Of a DNA stretch of 64,000 nucleotides, positions 9,344 through 18,616 are shown one piece after another (positions within the stretch are counted from its first letter, which is position 1; each line of letters begins with the position of its first letter). The stretch is taken from positions 1,249,910 through 1,313,909 of the forward strand of contig JAHPZH010000002.1 in the NCBI GenBank assembly GCA_019058315.1, in the 5' to 3' direction. The stretch is from Candidatus Helarchaeota archaeon. Lineage in GTDB: Archaea; Asgardarchaeota; Lokiarchaeia; Helarchaeales; RDOG01. The notes under the pieces were generated by a model, which saw only the letters and a program-made list of their open reading frames with translations, was not told where the DNA came from and searched no databases. The translations under genes were made by a program, and so were the position numbers.

Positions 9344-12010
9344 TTACTCCCTCTTTAACATATTTCTTAAAACTTTGTTTAATATTCCTCCATTTCTATA
9401 ATATTCTAGTTCAATTGACGAATCCAACCGAACTTTTACTTTAAATTTCTTATCTTCTTTATTTTTATCTTTAATTATTACTGTTGCTTCTCCCATAGGC
9501 TTAATTCTACTTATTCCAACTATGTCGAAATTCTCATGCCCCGTAAGTTCTAATATATTACAATTTTCTCCTTCTTTAAATTCAAGAGGTAAGACTCCCA
9601 TACCAATTAGGTTGCTCCGGTGTATTCTCTCGTAAGATTCAGCTATTACCGCCTTCACTCCTAATAATTGAGCTCCTTTGGCAGCCCAATCTCTAGAGCT
9701 TCCAGTGCCATACTCTCTTCCAGCTAGAACAATCAAAGGAACATTATTCTTTTTATAAAGCATTGCGGCATCATAAATAGGCATTTCTTCACCAGTTGGT
9801 AAATATAATGTCCAATTTCCTTCTTTATCCGGAACTAATTTATTTTTAAGGCGAATATTACCAAAGGTTCCTCGCATCATAACCTCATGATTCCCACGCC
9901 TTGACCCAAAAGAATTGAAATCTTTCGGTTCTACTCCTTTTGAAATTAAATAGTTACCAGCTGGGTCTTTGGGAGGTATGGCTCCTGCTGGTGAAATGTG
10001 ATCAGTTGTAATTGAATCACCTAATAATGCCAGAACTCGAGCACCTATTATATCTTCTATTTCTGGAGATTCAAGAGAGAATCCTACGAAGAAAGGTGGT
10101 TCCCGAATATATGTCGAATTGGGTTCCCAATTAAAAATTTTACTTTTCGGAATATTTAAATTAAGCCATAAAGAAGATCCCTCAAAAATTTTAGAGTATC
10201 GCTTCTTAAATATTTCTGGTTTTATAAAGTTGTTCAATACTTGTTGAATTTCTTCTTTTTTTGGCCAAATACTTCGTAGATAGACAGATTTACAATTTGG
10301 ATCCTCACCTATCGGCTCATTTATAATATCCATATCTACTGTGCCTGCTATAGCATATGCGACTACTAAAGGTGGGGAAGCGAGATAGTTAGCTTTAATT
10401 AATGGATTCAAACGCCCTTCAAAATTTCGATTTCCACTAATTATACCCGCAACAACTAGATTTTTCTCCATTATTGCTTTTGCTACTTTTTCTGGAAGAG
10501 GTCCACTATTACCTATACAAGTAGTACAACCGTATCCTACTAAATAAAAACCCAATTTTTCAAGATAAGGCAATAGATCTGATGCTCTAAGATAATCAAT
10601 AGCGACTGTCGAACCCGGAGCTAAACTTGTTTTTATGTGTGATTTAACTCTTAGTCCATGTTCAACTGCGTTTCTCGCTAAAATTCCAGCTCCTATTAAT
10701 AATGAAGGATTTGAGGTATTTGTACAAGAAGATATCGCGGCAATAGCTATTGAACCGTGTGTGAATTTCCGAAATCCTCCAATCAAATCCTGGTCCTCCA
10801 ATTTTACTCCAAATGTCTTTCCAACTGCTTCATGGAATTTTTCCTTCATTTTACTGAGAGGAATTCGATCTTGTGGTCTTTTAGGACCTGCTAGACTTGG
10901 TTCTACACTACCAAGATCTAAATCTAGAATCTCACTATAAAAAATGTCTAGTTCTTTATCTGTTGAAAAAAGGTCTTGTTCTTTGGTATACCATTCAATA
11001 AATTCTACATGCTCTTTTTCTCTCCCAGTTTGTAACAGGTATTGGAGAGTTTCTTTATCTGTAGGAAAGAAGCCCATCGTAGCTCCATATTCAGGTGCCA
11101 TATTAGAAATCAAAGCTCTATCTGGCAAGCTCAAATTACTTATACCTGGTCCAAAAAATTCAACAAATTTACCTACAACCCCTTGTTTTCTGAGCTTTTC
11201 AGTAATTGTAAGAACAATATCAGTAGCAGTTACACCGTCTTTAATTTCTCCACTAAGTCTAACCCCCACTACTTCTGGAATTTGCATATAATAAGGTTGA
11301 CCAAGCATAACTGCTTCTGCTTCAATGCCTCCAACACCCCATCCCAAAACTCCTAAGCTATTTATCATCGTTGTGTGGGAATCGGCTCCAAGAACGGTAT
11401 CTGGAAAGGCAACTTGTTCCCCATTTATATTCCTTACTTGAACGACGGATGCTAAATACTCTAGATTTATTTGATGAATAATCCCCTTACCAGGTGGGAC
11501 AACTTTAAAATTATCAAATGCGTTTTGTGACCAGCGTAAGAAGGTATATCGTTCACGATTCCTTTCAAATTCTCTTTTCTCATTATATTCTTTAGCAGAG
11601 GACTCTCCATAACAATCTACTTGAATGGAATGATCAATTATGAGATCTACTGGTATTAAGGGATTTATTTTATTAGGATCTCCGCCAAGTCTTTGCATAG
11701 CAGATCTCATAGCAGCTAGATCGACTATAGCAGGAACTCCAGTTAAATCTTGCAGAATTACTCGAGCGGGAATAAATGGTATCTCATTTTCGGACATCTT
11801 TCTCGGATCCCATCTAGCCACTAATTCAACGTCCTCTTTGGTGATAATCTTTCCATCTACTTGTCGAAGAATAGCTTCCAGTAATACTTTAATGGAGTAA
11901 GGTAGACGAGATATATCTGCTATTCCTAACTCTTTAAGCCTATTAATGCGATAGATCGTTATCTTTCTAGAACCAATCTCGATAACATCTCTAGCTTTAA
12001 AAGGATCCAT
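9344..12010 (-). CDS. acnA: Aconitate hydratase (AcnA/IRP1 type)
   Basis: An 888-residue aconitase that interconverts citrate and isocitrate through a [4Fe-4S] cluster. The cluster cysteines are seen in SSCTNTSNPS and in GCTTCIGNSG. The substrate-binding regions GADSHTTMINSLGVLGWG and, in the C-terminal swivel domain, REYGTGSSRDWAAKG are intact. Domain order 1-3, linker, 4 is the AcnA/IRP1 arrangement and the length is standard. ATG 12010 is chosen; an upstream in-frame TTG at 12031 is less likely. The gene is monocistronic here, with no citrate synthase or isocitrate dehydrogenase nearby, so it probably serves glutamate synthesis or a partial TCA route. Confidence 0.95.
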   Translation of the reverse strand: MDPFKARDVIEIGSRKITIYRINRLKELGIADISRLPYSIKVLLEAILRQVDGKIITKEDVELVARWDPRKMSENEIPFIPARVILQDLTGVPAIVDLAAMRSAMQRLGGDPNKINPLIPVDLIIDHSIQVDCYGESSAKEYNEKREFERNRERYTFLRWSQNAFDNFKVVPPGKGIIHQINLEYLASVVQVRNINGEQVAFPDTVLGADSHTTMINSLGVLGWGVGGIEAEAVMLGQPYYMQIPEVVGVRLSGEIKDGVTATDIVLTITEKLRKQGVVGKFVEFFGPGISNLSLPDRALISNMAPEYGATMGFFPTDKETLQYLLQTGREKEHVEFIEWYTKEQDLFSTDKELDIFYSEILDLDLGSVEPSLAGPKRPQDRIPLSKMKEKFHEAVGKTFGVKLEDQDLIGGFRKFTHGSIAIAAISSCTNTSNPSLLIGAGILARNAVEHGLRVKSHIKTSLAPGSTVAIDYLRASDLLPYLEKLGFYLVGYGCTTCIGNSGPLPEKVAKAIMEKNLVVAGIISGNRNFEGRLNPLIKANYLASPPLVVAYAIAGTVDMDIINEPIGEDPNCKSVYLRSIWPKKEEIQQVLNNFIKPEIFKKRYSKIFEGSSLWLNLNIPKSKIFNWEPNSTYIREPPFFVGFSLESPEIEDIIGARVLALLGDSITTDHISPAGAIPPKDPAGNYLISKGVEPKDFNSFGSRRGNHEVMMRGTFGNIRLKNKLVPDKEGNWTLYLPTGEEMPIYDAAMLYKKNNVPLIVLAGREYGTGSSRDWAAKGAQLLGVKAVIAESYERIHRSNLIGMGVLPLEFKEGENCNILELTGHENFDIVGISRIKPMGEATVIIKDKNKEDKKFKVKVRLDSSIELEYYRNGGILNKVLRNMLKRE

Positions 12011-12164
12011 GTTAAAACCCAAAAATTTCAATTTATGTAAATATATTCTAACTGAGTATTAAGTTAAATTGTTATTGATGGTAGAAATTCTTTTTCTTTT
12101 TTATTATTTTTGATTGAATACAAGAAAAAAGATTAAAATAAGAAAAATTTGTCTTAATAAGTAA

Positions 12165-12656
12165 ATGATTAGAGAAATTGTGAGTAAGAAAGAACTTAAG
12201 GAAAGTGTTAATGTATTAAGAAAATCATTTCTCACAGTAGCACATGAGTTCAATCTAACAAAAGAAACAGTTCCCTCAAATCCTGCATTTATCACATTAA
12301 ACAGATTGGAAGAGATGCAGAATAAAGGAATAAAATTATTCGGATTATATAGCGATAAAGAACATGGAAAAAAATTGATAGGATTTATCGCAATAGAAAA
12401 AGCTGATGATTTTCTTTACTATCTTGAAAAGCTAGCAGTATTACCGGAATACAGACACCGCGGATATGGGAAAAAGCTATTGGATTTTGCTTCAGATTAT
12501 GTGAACAAGAAAATGGGGAAAAAAATCTCTATAGGAATAATAAATGAAAATTTAATATTGAAAAATTGGTATAAAAAGCATAATTTTATTGAAACAGGCA
12601 TTAAACTATTTGATCATTTACCATTTACTGTTTGTTATTTAGAAAAAGAAATATAG
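12165..12656 (+). CDS. GNAT family N-acetyltransferase
   Basis: A 163-residue acetyltransferase of the GNAT fold. The acetyl-CoA binding loop is RHRGYGKKLLDFA, preceded by the strand LEKLAVLPEY. The C-terminal NWYKKHNFIETG is the usual family ending. It is not closely similar to the other GNAT gene at 6131. It lies upstream of the unrecognised gene at 12699 on the same strand with a 42-base spacer. The acceptor is unknown. Confidence 0.8.
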   Translation: MIREIVSKKELKESVNVLRKSFLTVAHEFNLTKETVPSNPAFITLNRLEEMQNKGIKLFGLYSDKEHGKKLIGFIAIEKADDFLYYLEKLAVLPEYRHRGYGKKLLDFASDYVNKKMGKKISIGIINENLILKNWYKKHNFIETGIKLFDHLPFTVCYLEKEI

Positions 12657-12698
12657 AGTAAATTATATTTTATATGTAAAAATAATCGGAGAGATTAT

Positions 12699-13844
12699 AT
12701 GGTCCATACTTATGGAGAAATGCCAGATGATTTATATTTAAAACCATTTCTTCCCTTATTATCCTTTCTTTGGCGAGTATATAAAAAATTAGGTTGGGAT
12801 GGTGTTGATAATTACGAGAGAATAGGTGATGAGGGTATCTACGACTTTTTTGAAACCAGATTAAATGAATCAATTTATACATGTAAGGATGTAATTGATG
12901 GCAAAATAACTGAACCTGAGAAAGTTCTTTCATATATTATTATGATTCCGAGTCTCGTTATCCGCAGCGATCTGGTTATTGGAACCCAAAAATTATTCGG
13001 TGGAGATAGCGCAGATGTTACATTCGCGGTTGTGCATGATTATAATGCTGAACTTTTAATTTTACTTAATTGCCATATTGAAGATGGAATTCCTGTAGAC
13101 TGGTATTTAATAAGAGAACAAGACGAAATTTTAGACAGACGCCACATGAAATACGGCTATAAATTAAGAGAAATACCACGTCGAGCTAAAGACATGACGA
13201 AATCTGCAAATATTTTAATGGATGTTTTGAAAGATATCCGCAATGAAAGGACACCCCAATGGAGTGATGCCGATTACTATGTAGGATCTGTAATATCTAG
13301 CTGGGCGATTAATTTATTATGCATCCCAAGTAATTATGAGAGTGCTGGAGAAACATATGATGGCTGGGCATCTAAAGAAATTTACAAATTACCTGACTAT
13401 ACATTTACGCTCCATCCATATCCATCGGCTTTTAATATGTTTTTTTATAAAGGAAGAAAGGATTTCTGTAAAATAGTTGCATCACTCACTACGAATATGA
13501 ATTTTTATATACAACCCTTTGAACCTCGGAATTTAGAGTTAATAAGGACGAGAGTTCCCGAATTATTTGCGATATATCAAGATCAAGTTCTAAATGAAGG
13601 TGTTCCATACCCAATTCAAACAATTAATAGTCAATATCAAAATATAAAAAGCAAAGATCCTAATATCAGATTTGAAAAGAAGTATCCAAAAGGGGATTTT
13701 ATCACACCTGATGATATTGGGCTTGATTTTGAAGAATTTTTACAAGGGGTTTATTTAGACGTTAACCACGAGACACCCGCTAAAAAAATAGATGAATCAA
13801 AAATTCTTTCAACTGGTATTGGACGAAATACGATATTTAAATGA
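12699..13844 (+). CDS. Conserved-looking protein of unknown function
   Basis: A 381-residue soluble protein I cannot place in a family. It has no signal peptide or membrane helix and a high content of aromatic and acidic residues, with mixed alpha/beta character. A central part includes GGDSADVTFAVVHDYNAELL and a Trp-rich region SSWAINLLC. DUF3786-like folds were considered but I see no firm match. GGAGAG lies 9 bases before ATG 12699. It sits between an acetyltransferase and the 7TM/longin-like gene at 13924. Confidence 0.75.
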   Translation: MVHTYGEMPDDLYLKPFLPLLSFLWRVYKKLGWDGVDNYERIGDEGIYDFFETRLNESIYTCKDVIDGKITEPEKVLSYIIMIPSLVIRSDLVIGTQKLFGGDSADVTFAVVHDYNAELLILLNCHIEDGIPVDWYLIREQDEILDRRHMKYGYKLREIPRRAKDMTKSANILMDVLKDIRNERTPQWSDADYYVGSVISSWAINLLCIPSNYESAGETYDGWASKEIYKLPDYTFTLHPYPSAFNMFFYKGRKDFCKIVASLTTNMNFYIQPFEPRNLELIRTRVPELFAIYQDQVLNEGVPYPIQTINSQYQNIKSKDPNIRFEKKYPKGDFITPDDIGLDFEEFLQGVYLDVNHETPAKKIDESKILSTGIGRNTIFK

Positions 13845-13881
13845 AATCTCTCTATTTTAAAGATGAATAATTAAATATTAT

Positions 13882-13917
13882 TATAATAAAAAAGACAAGT
13901 ATAATAAAAAAGACAAG
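13882..13917 (+). repeat. Perfect 18-bp tandem duplication in a leader
   Basis: The 18-base unit TATAATAAAAAAGACAAG occurs twice without a gap, ending 6 bases before ATG 13924. Each unit carries a TATA-like TATAATAAAA, so the duplication may double a promoter element or may be replication slippage. Confidence 0.85.
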
Positions 13918-13923
13918 AAAAAA

Positions 13924-15033
13924 ATGCAATTTGGAAGTCTCTTTATCCCCTATCTAATATCGGGGATAATTTCAATGGTAATTATAATAATTGTATGTAT
14001 AACATTAATTCATAGCTATATTAAATCAAAAAACAGTACCACAATCTTTTATATTTTCTTTTTCATGATGCTCGGAGTGTGGGCATTTACAACAACTTTT
14101 TTTCCTAGTATGGATACAATTGATTCAGCTTTATTATTACAAATTATAGGAATAATATCCATTTACTTTGGGTTTTATTCACTATTTATATTCCTAGAAT
14201 TAATAAACTATGATAAAATAAATGTAGTTCGGGCTGTTTTATTTGCCTCAGTTATAATAATTTTTCTAATTGTGATTATTATCGCCCCTCCTTTATTAAT
14301 ACAATATGATTACCTTCCAAATTTCGGTTATGCAAATAAAACTGTTTTTTTAATTACAGTACTACAAGGTATACTTTTGATTGGAATTGGGATAGAATTT
14401 TTTTTAACAGCTCTTCGATTAAAAAAAATAGCAGAAACACCTGCTCAAAAACAGCAAGCACTATGGTTCATGGCAGGTCCAGCGATTGGAATATTTGGGG
14501 GTGCTCTTGCTCCCATTTTTAGATTAATTATTAATTTTCCAGGTTTATTACTATTATTCGCTTCTATTGGAATGGCTTTATCTGGTTTGGCTTTTATCAA
14601 AGACCCAAATGTTGCTTTTTTTTTACCATTCAGAGTATATAATTTGATGGTTATTAATACTGTAGGAATAAATATTTTCCATCAAAAATTTAGTGGTTCT
14701 AAAGAAGTTAATGAAGTTTTAGTTTCTGGTATGATTACAGGGATTTCGAGCTTTATGGAAGAAGCATTAGGAGTGAAATCACAACTACGAGCGATTATCT
14801 TTGGAGATAGATATGTTTTATTAGATCTAAGGGAAAAATTTGGTGCCTTTATTGATTCGGAATCAGCTTCCAAAACTCTAAAAATAGCTCTAGAAAAATT
14901 TGCGGATTATTTTGAATCGAAATTTTCCGAATATTTAAATAAATCATCCAAAAATGTAAATGTCTATAAGTCAGCAATTGCTGGAGTTGAAAAATATTTC
15001 GGATTTTTACCTGGTTCTTGGAAATCACATTAA
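13924..15033 (+). CDS. Seven-helix membrane protein with C-terminal longin/roadblock-like domain (orphan copy)
   Basis: A 369-residue protein. Seven hydrophobic segments are seen at roughly 8-30, 41-58, 66-90, 99-123, 137-160, 178-197 and 203-222. After the helix-ending DPNVAFFLPFR comes a soluble domain (about 238-345) with the pattern strand-turn-strand (VINTVGINIFHQKF), helix (SGMITGISSFMEEAL), two or three strands (LRAIIFGDRYVLLDL) and a long C-terminal helix rich in Phe and Glu. This order matches longin/roadblock-type domains and the six clustered proteins at 34441-41735. I see no histidine kinase motifs. It is a stand-alone relative of that cluster, 20 kb away. The domain assignment is by pattern only. 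Confidence 0.7.
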   Translation: MQFGSLFIPYLISGIISMVIIIIVCITLIHSYIKSKNSTTIFYIFFFMMLGVWAFTTTFFPSMDTIDSALLLQIIGIISIYFGFYSLFIFLELINYDKINVVRAVLFASVIIIFLIVIIIAPPLLIQYDYLPNFGYANKTVFLITVLQGILLIGIGIEFFLTALRLKKIAETPAQKQQALWFMAGPAIGIFGGALAPIFRLIINFPGLLLLFASIGMALSGLAFIKDPNVAFFLPFRVYNLMVINTVGINIFHQKFSGSKEVNEVLVSGMITGISSFMEEALGVKSQLRAIIFGDRYVLLDLREKFGAFIDSESASKTLKIALEKFADYFESKFSEYLNKSSKNVNVYKSAIAGVEKYFGFLPGSWKSH

Positions 15034-15074
15034 ACATTTAAATTACTTTTCAATATCATAGGATGTTTTAAGAT

Positions 15075-15416
15075 TTGAAAAAATGTAAGATATGTAAAAA
15101 ACCTCTTGTATATACAAAAATTATTGAAAAAGACAAAAAACTAATGATTAAAGCTGTCTGTAAAAACAATCATGAGAATGAAATAGAGGAAAGGATAAAA
15201 AATCGAACCCCATGGCTTAGAAAGCTTGCAAAAAATATTTTTACTTGTAAAGAATGCGGGAAAATATTAAAACCTGGAAAAAAAGATGAAATAGAAGATA
15301 CTGGTGACATGTTTAAAATTCCAGTTAGATGTCCAGCTGGCTGTAAAGATGATATAAGATTAATTGATAAAAAATTTATGACCTATCTTACATTATCGCA
15401 GTATGAATTACGATAA
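15075..15416 (+). CDS. Double zinc-ribbon protein, TTG start
   Basis: A 113-residue protein with two zinc-ribbon-like halves. The first has CKIC then CKNNHE; the second has CKEC then CPAGC. It is basic (many Lys), so it may bind nucleic acid. The start is TTG 15075, with AGGA about 11 bases upstream; the first cysteine falls at residue 4, so a later start would break the first ribbon. It lies 41 bases after the 7TM/longin-like gene and upstream of the RNA ligase gene. No specific function can be named. Confidence 0.7.
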   Translation: MKKCKICKKPLVYTKIIEKDKKLMIKAVCKNNHENEIEERIKNRTPWLRKLAKNIFTCKECGKILKPGKKDEIEDTGDMFKIPVRCPAGCKDDIRLIDKKFMTYLTLSQYELR

Positions 15417-15493
15417 GTATTAAAGTAACTATTTTTTTTAATCTAGCATTATTATTTGGAATCTTAAAGTTCTTCTTCTTTGTTGAAAATAAA

Positions 15494-16534
15494 ATGACGA
15501 TAGTAAAACATACATCTTATGAAAAAATGAGTGAGAGTTTAAACAAATGGAGACTCTCAAAAAGTGATTATGGCTTATTTAATAAAACAAAATGGGTCGT
15601 GACTGAAAAAATACATGGTGCTAACTTCTGTATTCATACAAATGGTAAAGTGATCGAATTCGCTAAAAGAAAAGAAATATTGCCAGAGGGAGAAGATTTT
15701 TTTGGACATACTTCTTTAAAAGAATATTTTAAACCAAAAATTTTCGAATTATTTGTGTTAATTAAAGAAAAAAATAAAGAAATTGTACAAATTTCAGTTT
15801 ATGGAGAGCTGTTTGGTGGTGAATATCCGCATCCAGAAGTTCTTCCTAATCCAAATGTGCAAGCTATTCAAACTGGAATTTATTATTCTCCAAATATCGA
15901 ATTATGTATATTTGATATTGCAATTACTGATAGCTCTGGAAATAGAGATTATTTAGAATTTAGCTTTCTTGAAAAATATTGCAAACAATTAGGTCTTTTT
16001 TACACCGAACCTTTATTTATTGGGAAATTTAATGAAGCTATTAATTATAAACTCGGATTTAAATCCACTATTCCGCGAAAATTAGGTTATCCACCTCTGA
16101 AAAACATTGAAAATAAAGCTGAGGGAATTGTAATTAAACCATATAAGAGCTTTTTTATAACAACCCACAAGGGCAAGTTAAGGCCTGTTTTGAAGAAAAA
16201 AATTCCTGAATTTTCTGAAGATAAACGCTTCCAACAAGCTCGTAAGTGGGATTATTCTCAAAAGCATAAAAAGAAACAGCAAATAAAGGTTGATGAAAAA
16301 TTTTTGGAAAACGAGGTAATCCCGTTAATTACAAGACAAAGATTAAATAATGCAATATCTAAAGTAGGAAAATTAACAAAAAAAAATAAGAAGAAAATTA
16401 GAATTGAACTATCAGAAGATATCTTAGAAACTTTAAATGATAATTTTAATAAATTCTTTGAAAATTTAGAGCAAGATAAAAAGGAAATGATTTTAGAAGT
16501 TATTAACAAACAAATTTCAAAGTTAATTAATTAA
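15494..16534 (+). CDS. RNA ligase, T4 Rnl2 family
   Basis: A 346-residue nucleotidyltransferase-fold ligase that joins nicked or broken RNA using ATP. Motif I is K39-I-H-G, with K39 the predicted adenylated lysine; KxHG rather than KxDG is characteristic of the Rnl2 group. Motif III is seen in VYGELFGGEY, motif IV in EGIVIKPY and motif V in the later Lys-rich LKKK. A Lys-rich C-terminal part follows, with predicted helices. Such ligases repair RNA in phages, kinetoplastids and scattered archaea and bacteria. The neighbouring double zinc-ribbon protein may be related, but that is only proximity. A DNA ligase is unlikely because no OB-fold, BRCT or zinc domain is visible. Confidence 0.85.
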   Translation: MTIVKHTSYEKMSESLNKWRLSKSDYGLFNKTKWVVTEKIHGANFCIHTNGKVIEFAKRKEILPEGEDFFGHTSLKEYFKPKIFELFVLIKEKNKEIVQISVYGELFGGEYPHPEVLPNPNVQAIQTGIYYSPNIELCIFDIAITDSSGNRDYLEFSFLEKYCKQLGLFYTEPLFIGKFNEAINYKLGFKSTIPRKLGYPPLKNIENKAEGIVIKPYKSFFITTHKGKLRPVLKKKIPEFSEDKRFQQARKWDYSQKHKKKQQIKVDEKFLENEVIPLITRQRLNNAISKVGKLTKKNKKKIRIELSEDILETLNDNFNKFFENLEQDKKEMILEVINKQISKLIN

Positions 16535-16558
16535 AGACTTAAAATTTTAGGTGTTTTA

Positions 16559-17353
16559 ATGAGCAAAAATCATAATAAAAGGTTAATTAATAAAGTGGCA
16601 CTCATTACCGGAGCGGGATCTGGAATTGGAAGAGCTACAAGTTTGAGATATGCGAAAGAAGGAGCAAGAATTATTGTTGTTGATATGAATATCGAAACTG
16701 CTGAAGAAACAGTCAAAATAATAAAAAATGAAATAAATGGAGAAGCAGTTGCTATTGAATGCGATATCAGTATTAGAGAAACAGTAAAATCTATGGTAAA
16801 ACAAGCATATAGTCAATTTTCTCGAATCGATATATTATTTAACAACGCTGGAATTGGAACACTTTCATACGGGGAGTTAGTTAATATAAGTGAAATTACA
16901 TGGGATAAGGTTATGAATGTTAACTTAAGAGGGAATTGGTTAGTCTCAAAATTTGTTGCTAAAAGAATGAAAAAACAAGATCTTATAGGAGAATTACGCG
17001 GAAAGATAATTAATAATGCATCATTATTGGGAAAAAAACCAACTTCTCCAGTAGGGGTTTATTCGATTACGAAAGCTAGTTTAATTGCTATGACAAGGAT
17101 TTTTGCTCAAGAATTAGCACCTTATAAAATAACAGTAAACGCTATATGTCCAGGATTTATGTTGACAGGGATATTTATGAATGATGAAAGAGCCATAAAC
17201 GAAATGATTCGATTTTGGGGAAAACCAATTCTACTCGAACGGACAGGAACCGCCGAAGATGTAGCAAATGTTATGTTTTTCTTAGCTTCAGATGACTCAA
17301 ATTACCTAACTGGGCAATCAATTAGCTGTGATGGTGGTTGTACAATTGTATAG
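16559..17353 (+). CDS. Short-chain dehydrogenase/reductase (copy 1)
   Basis: A 264-residue classical SDR. The cofactor-binding TGAGSGIG motif is near residue 17, the structural NNAG at 95-98, catalytic Ser155 in NNASLLG, and the active-site Tyr168-x3-Lys172. The C-terminal GQSISCDGGCT resembles the usual substrate-loop and DGG ending. The Asp near the end of the second strand (VVDMN) favours NAD(H) over NADP(H). It is followed by a close paralogue with an almost identical leader (AATTTTAGGTGTTTTAATGAG against AATTTTGGGTGTTTTAATGAG), which shows tandem duplication including the ribosome binding site. The substrate is unknown. Confidence 0.9.
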   Translation: MSKNHNKRLINKVALITGAGSGIGRATSLRYAKEGARIIVVDMNIETAEETVKIIKNEINGEAVAIECDISIRETVKSMVKQAYSQFSRIDILFNNAGIGTLSYGELVNISEITWDKVMNVNLRGNWLVSKFVAKRMKKQDLIGELRGKIINNASLLGKKPTSPVGVYSITKASLIAMTRIFAQELAPYKITVNAICPGFMLTGIFMNDERAINEMIRFWGKPILLERTGTAEDVANVMFFLASDDSNYLTGQSISCDGGCTIV

Positions 17354-17428
17354 AAAACCACAAAATTAAAAATAATAATTGAAAAAAATTAATTTGGTGA
17401 AAAAAATAACAAAATTTTGGGTGTTTTA

Positions 17429-18223
17429 ATGAGTAACAATAATAATAAAAGACTAATTAACAAGGTAGCACTTATAACTGGAGCTGGATCTGGAATTGGA
17501 AGAGCTACCAGCTTAAGATTTGCTAAAGAAGGAGCAAACGTCATTGTTACTGATGTTAATATAGAAACTGCTCAAGAAACTGTAAAATTGATAAAGAAGG
17601 ATTTTCAAGGAGAGGCAATTGCCTTTGGTTGCGATATTAGTAATAAAGATGATGTCAAATCTATGGTAAAACAAGTATCTGATCAATTTAATCGTATAGA
17701 TATACTATTTAATAACGCAGGGATTGGGACCTATTCACTAGGAGAGCTTACTAATATAAATTTAAAAATCTGGGATGAAGTAATGGGTGTGAATTTACGG
17801 GGGACATGGTTAGTTTCTAAATTTGTAGCAAAAAAAATGAAAAAACAAGATATTATTGGTGAGTTACGGGGTAAAATTATTAATAATGCATCGATGGCTG
17901 GAGTAATTCCTTCAACCCCATTAGGAGTTTATTCAATTAGTAAAGCTGGTGTAATTGCCATGACAAAGATCTATGCTCAAGAATTAGCACCTTTCAAAAT
18001 AACAGTAAACTCGATCTGTCCTGGCTTCCATGTAACTGGAGTGTATTTTAATGATGAAAAATTCATAGAGAAAGCCCTTGAGTACTGGGGAAGGTCAATT
18101 CCATTAGAACGTATTGGAACAGCTGAGGATGTGGCAAATGTCATGTTCTTTTTAGCATCAGAAGACTCTAACTATTTGACTGGTCAGTCAATTAGCTGTG
18201 ACGGTGGATGTACCGTTGCTTAA
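17429..18223 (+). CDS. Short-chain dehydrogenase/reductase (copy 2)
   Basis: A 264-residue SDR, tandem paralogue of the preceding gene. It has TGAGSGIG, NNAG, the Ser of NNASMAG, and the YSISK active site. The start ATG 17429 is fixed by homology of its leader with copy 1 and by GGGTG five bases upstream; an in-frame TTG at 17417 is not needed. Differences cluster in the substrate loop after PGF (HVTGVYFND against MLTGIFMND), so the two copies may act on different but related alcohols or ketones. Confidence 0.9.
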   Translation: MSNNNNKRLINKVALITGAGSGIGRATSLRFAKEGANVIVTDVNIETAQETVKLIKKDFQGEAIAFGCDISNKDDVKSMVKQVSDQFNRIDILFNNAGIGTYSLGELTNINLKIWDEVMGVNLRGTWLVSKFVAKKMKKQDIIGELRGKIINNASMAGVIPSTPLGVYSISKAGVIAMTKIYAQELAPFKITVNSICPGFHVTGVYFNDEKFIEKALEYWGRSIPLERIGTAEDVANVMFFLASEDSNYLTGQSISCDGGCTVA

Positions 18224-18260
18224 TAAATATAGGTTAAAAAATATATGATTTAAAATTAAT

Positions 18261-18560
18261 ATGGTGATGAATTTGAAAGAAGTTGAAATAGTTGAAATTG
18301 CTATAATAGGAGCAATAGTTTTTGGCATTTGTTTTGGAATATCTATTCTTATGTCTTGGTTAGATTATTTATTTAATTGGCCTCTTATTAGAATTCTCAA
18401 ATTTGTGCAATTTGAGTGGTGGCATTGGCTTACTTTTAGACATTTCTGGACTTACATATATGCCACTGACTTACCTGCATATCTAATGTACATGGCAATT
18501 TTTAGTGGTATCATAGCAGCTGTGTTTTTATTCTTCTATGCTGGAAGAGATTGGGAGTAA
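18261..18560 (+). CDS. Small membrane protein, two helices
   Basis: A protein of about 95-99 residues with hydrophobic helices near 14-36 and 72-93 and a Trp/Phe-rich middle (FEWWHWLTFRHFW). GGTGAT overlaps the first codons and lies 4 bases before an in-frame TTG at 18273, so translation may really begin there rather than at ATG 18261. It sits between the SDR pair and the acyl-CoA synthetase gene in the same direction. The function is unknown. Confidence 0.6.
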   Translation: MVMNLKEVEIVEIAIIGAIVFGICFGISILMSWLDYLFNWPLIRILKFVQFEWWHWLTFRHFWTYIYATDLPAYLMYMAIFSGIIAAVFLFFYAGRDWE

Positions 18561-18616
18561 TTTAATAATTTCTTATTTATTTTTAAAAATTCAAACACCA
18601 TATTGGAAGTATTTTT

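Noticed and set aside
15494..16534. ATP-dependent DNA ligase
   Set aside because: Motif I is KxHG, and no DNA-binding, OB-fold or BRCT region fits; Rnl2 is the better match.
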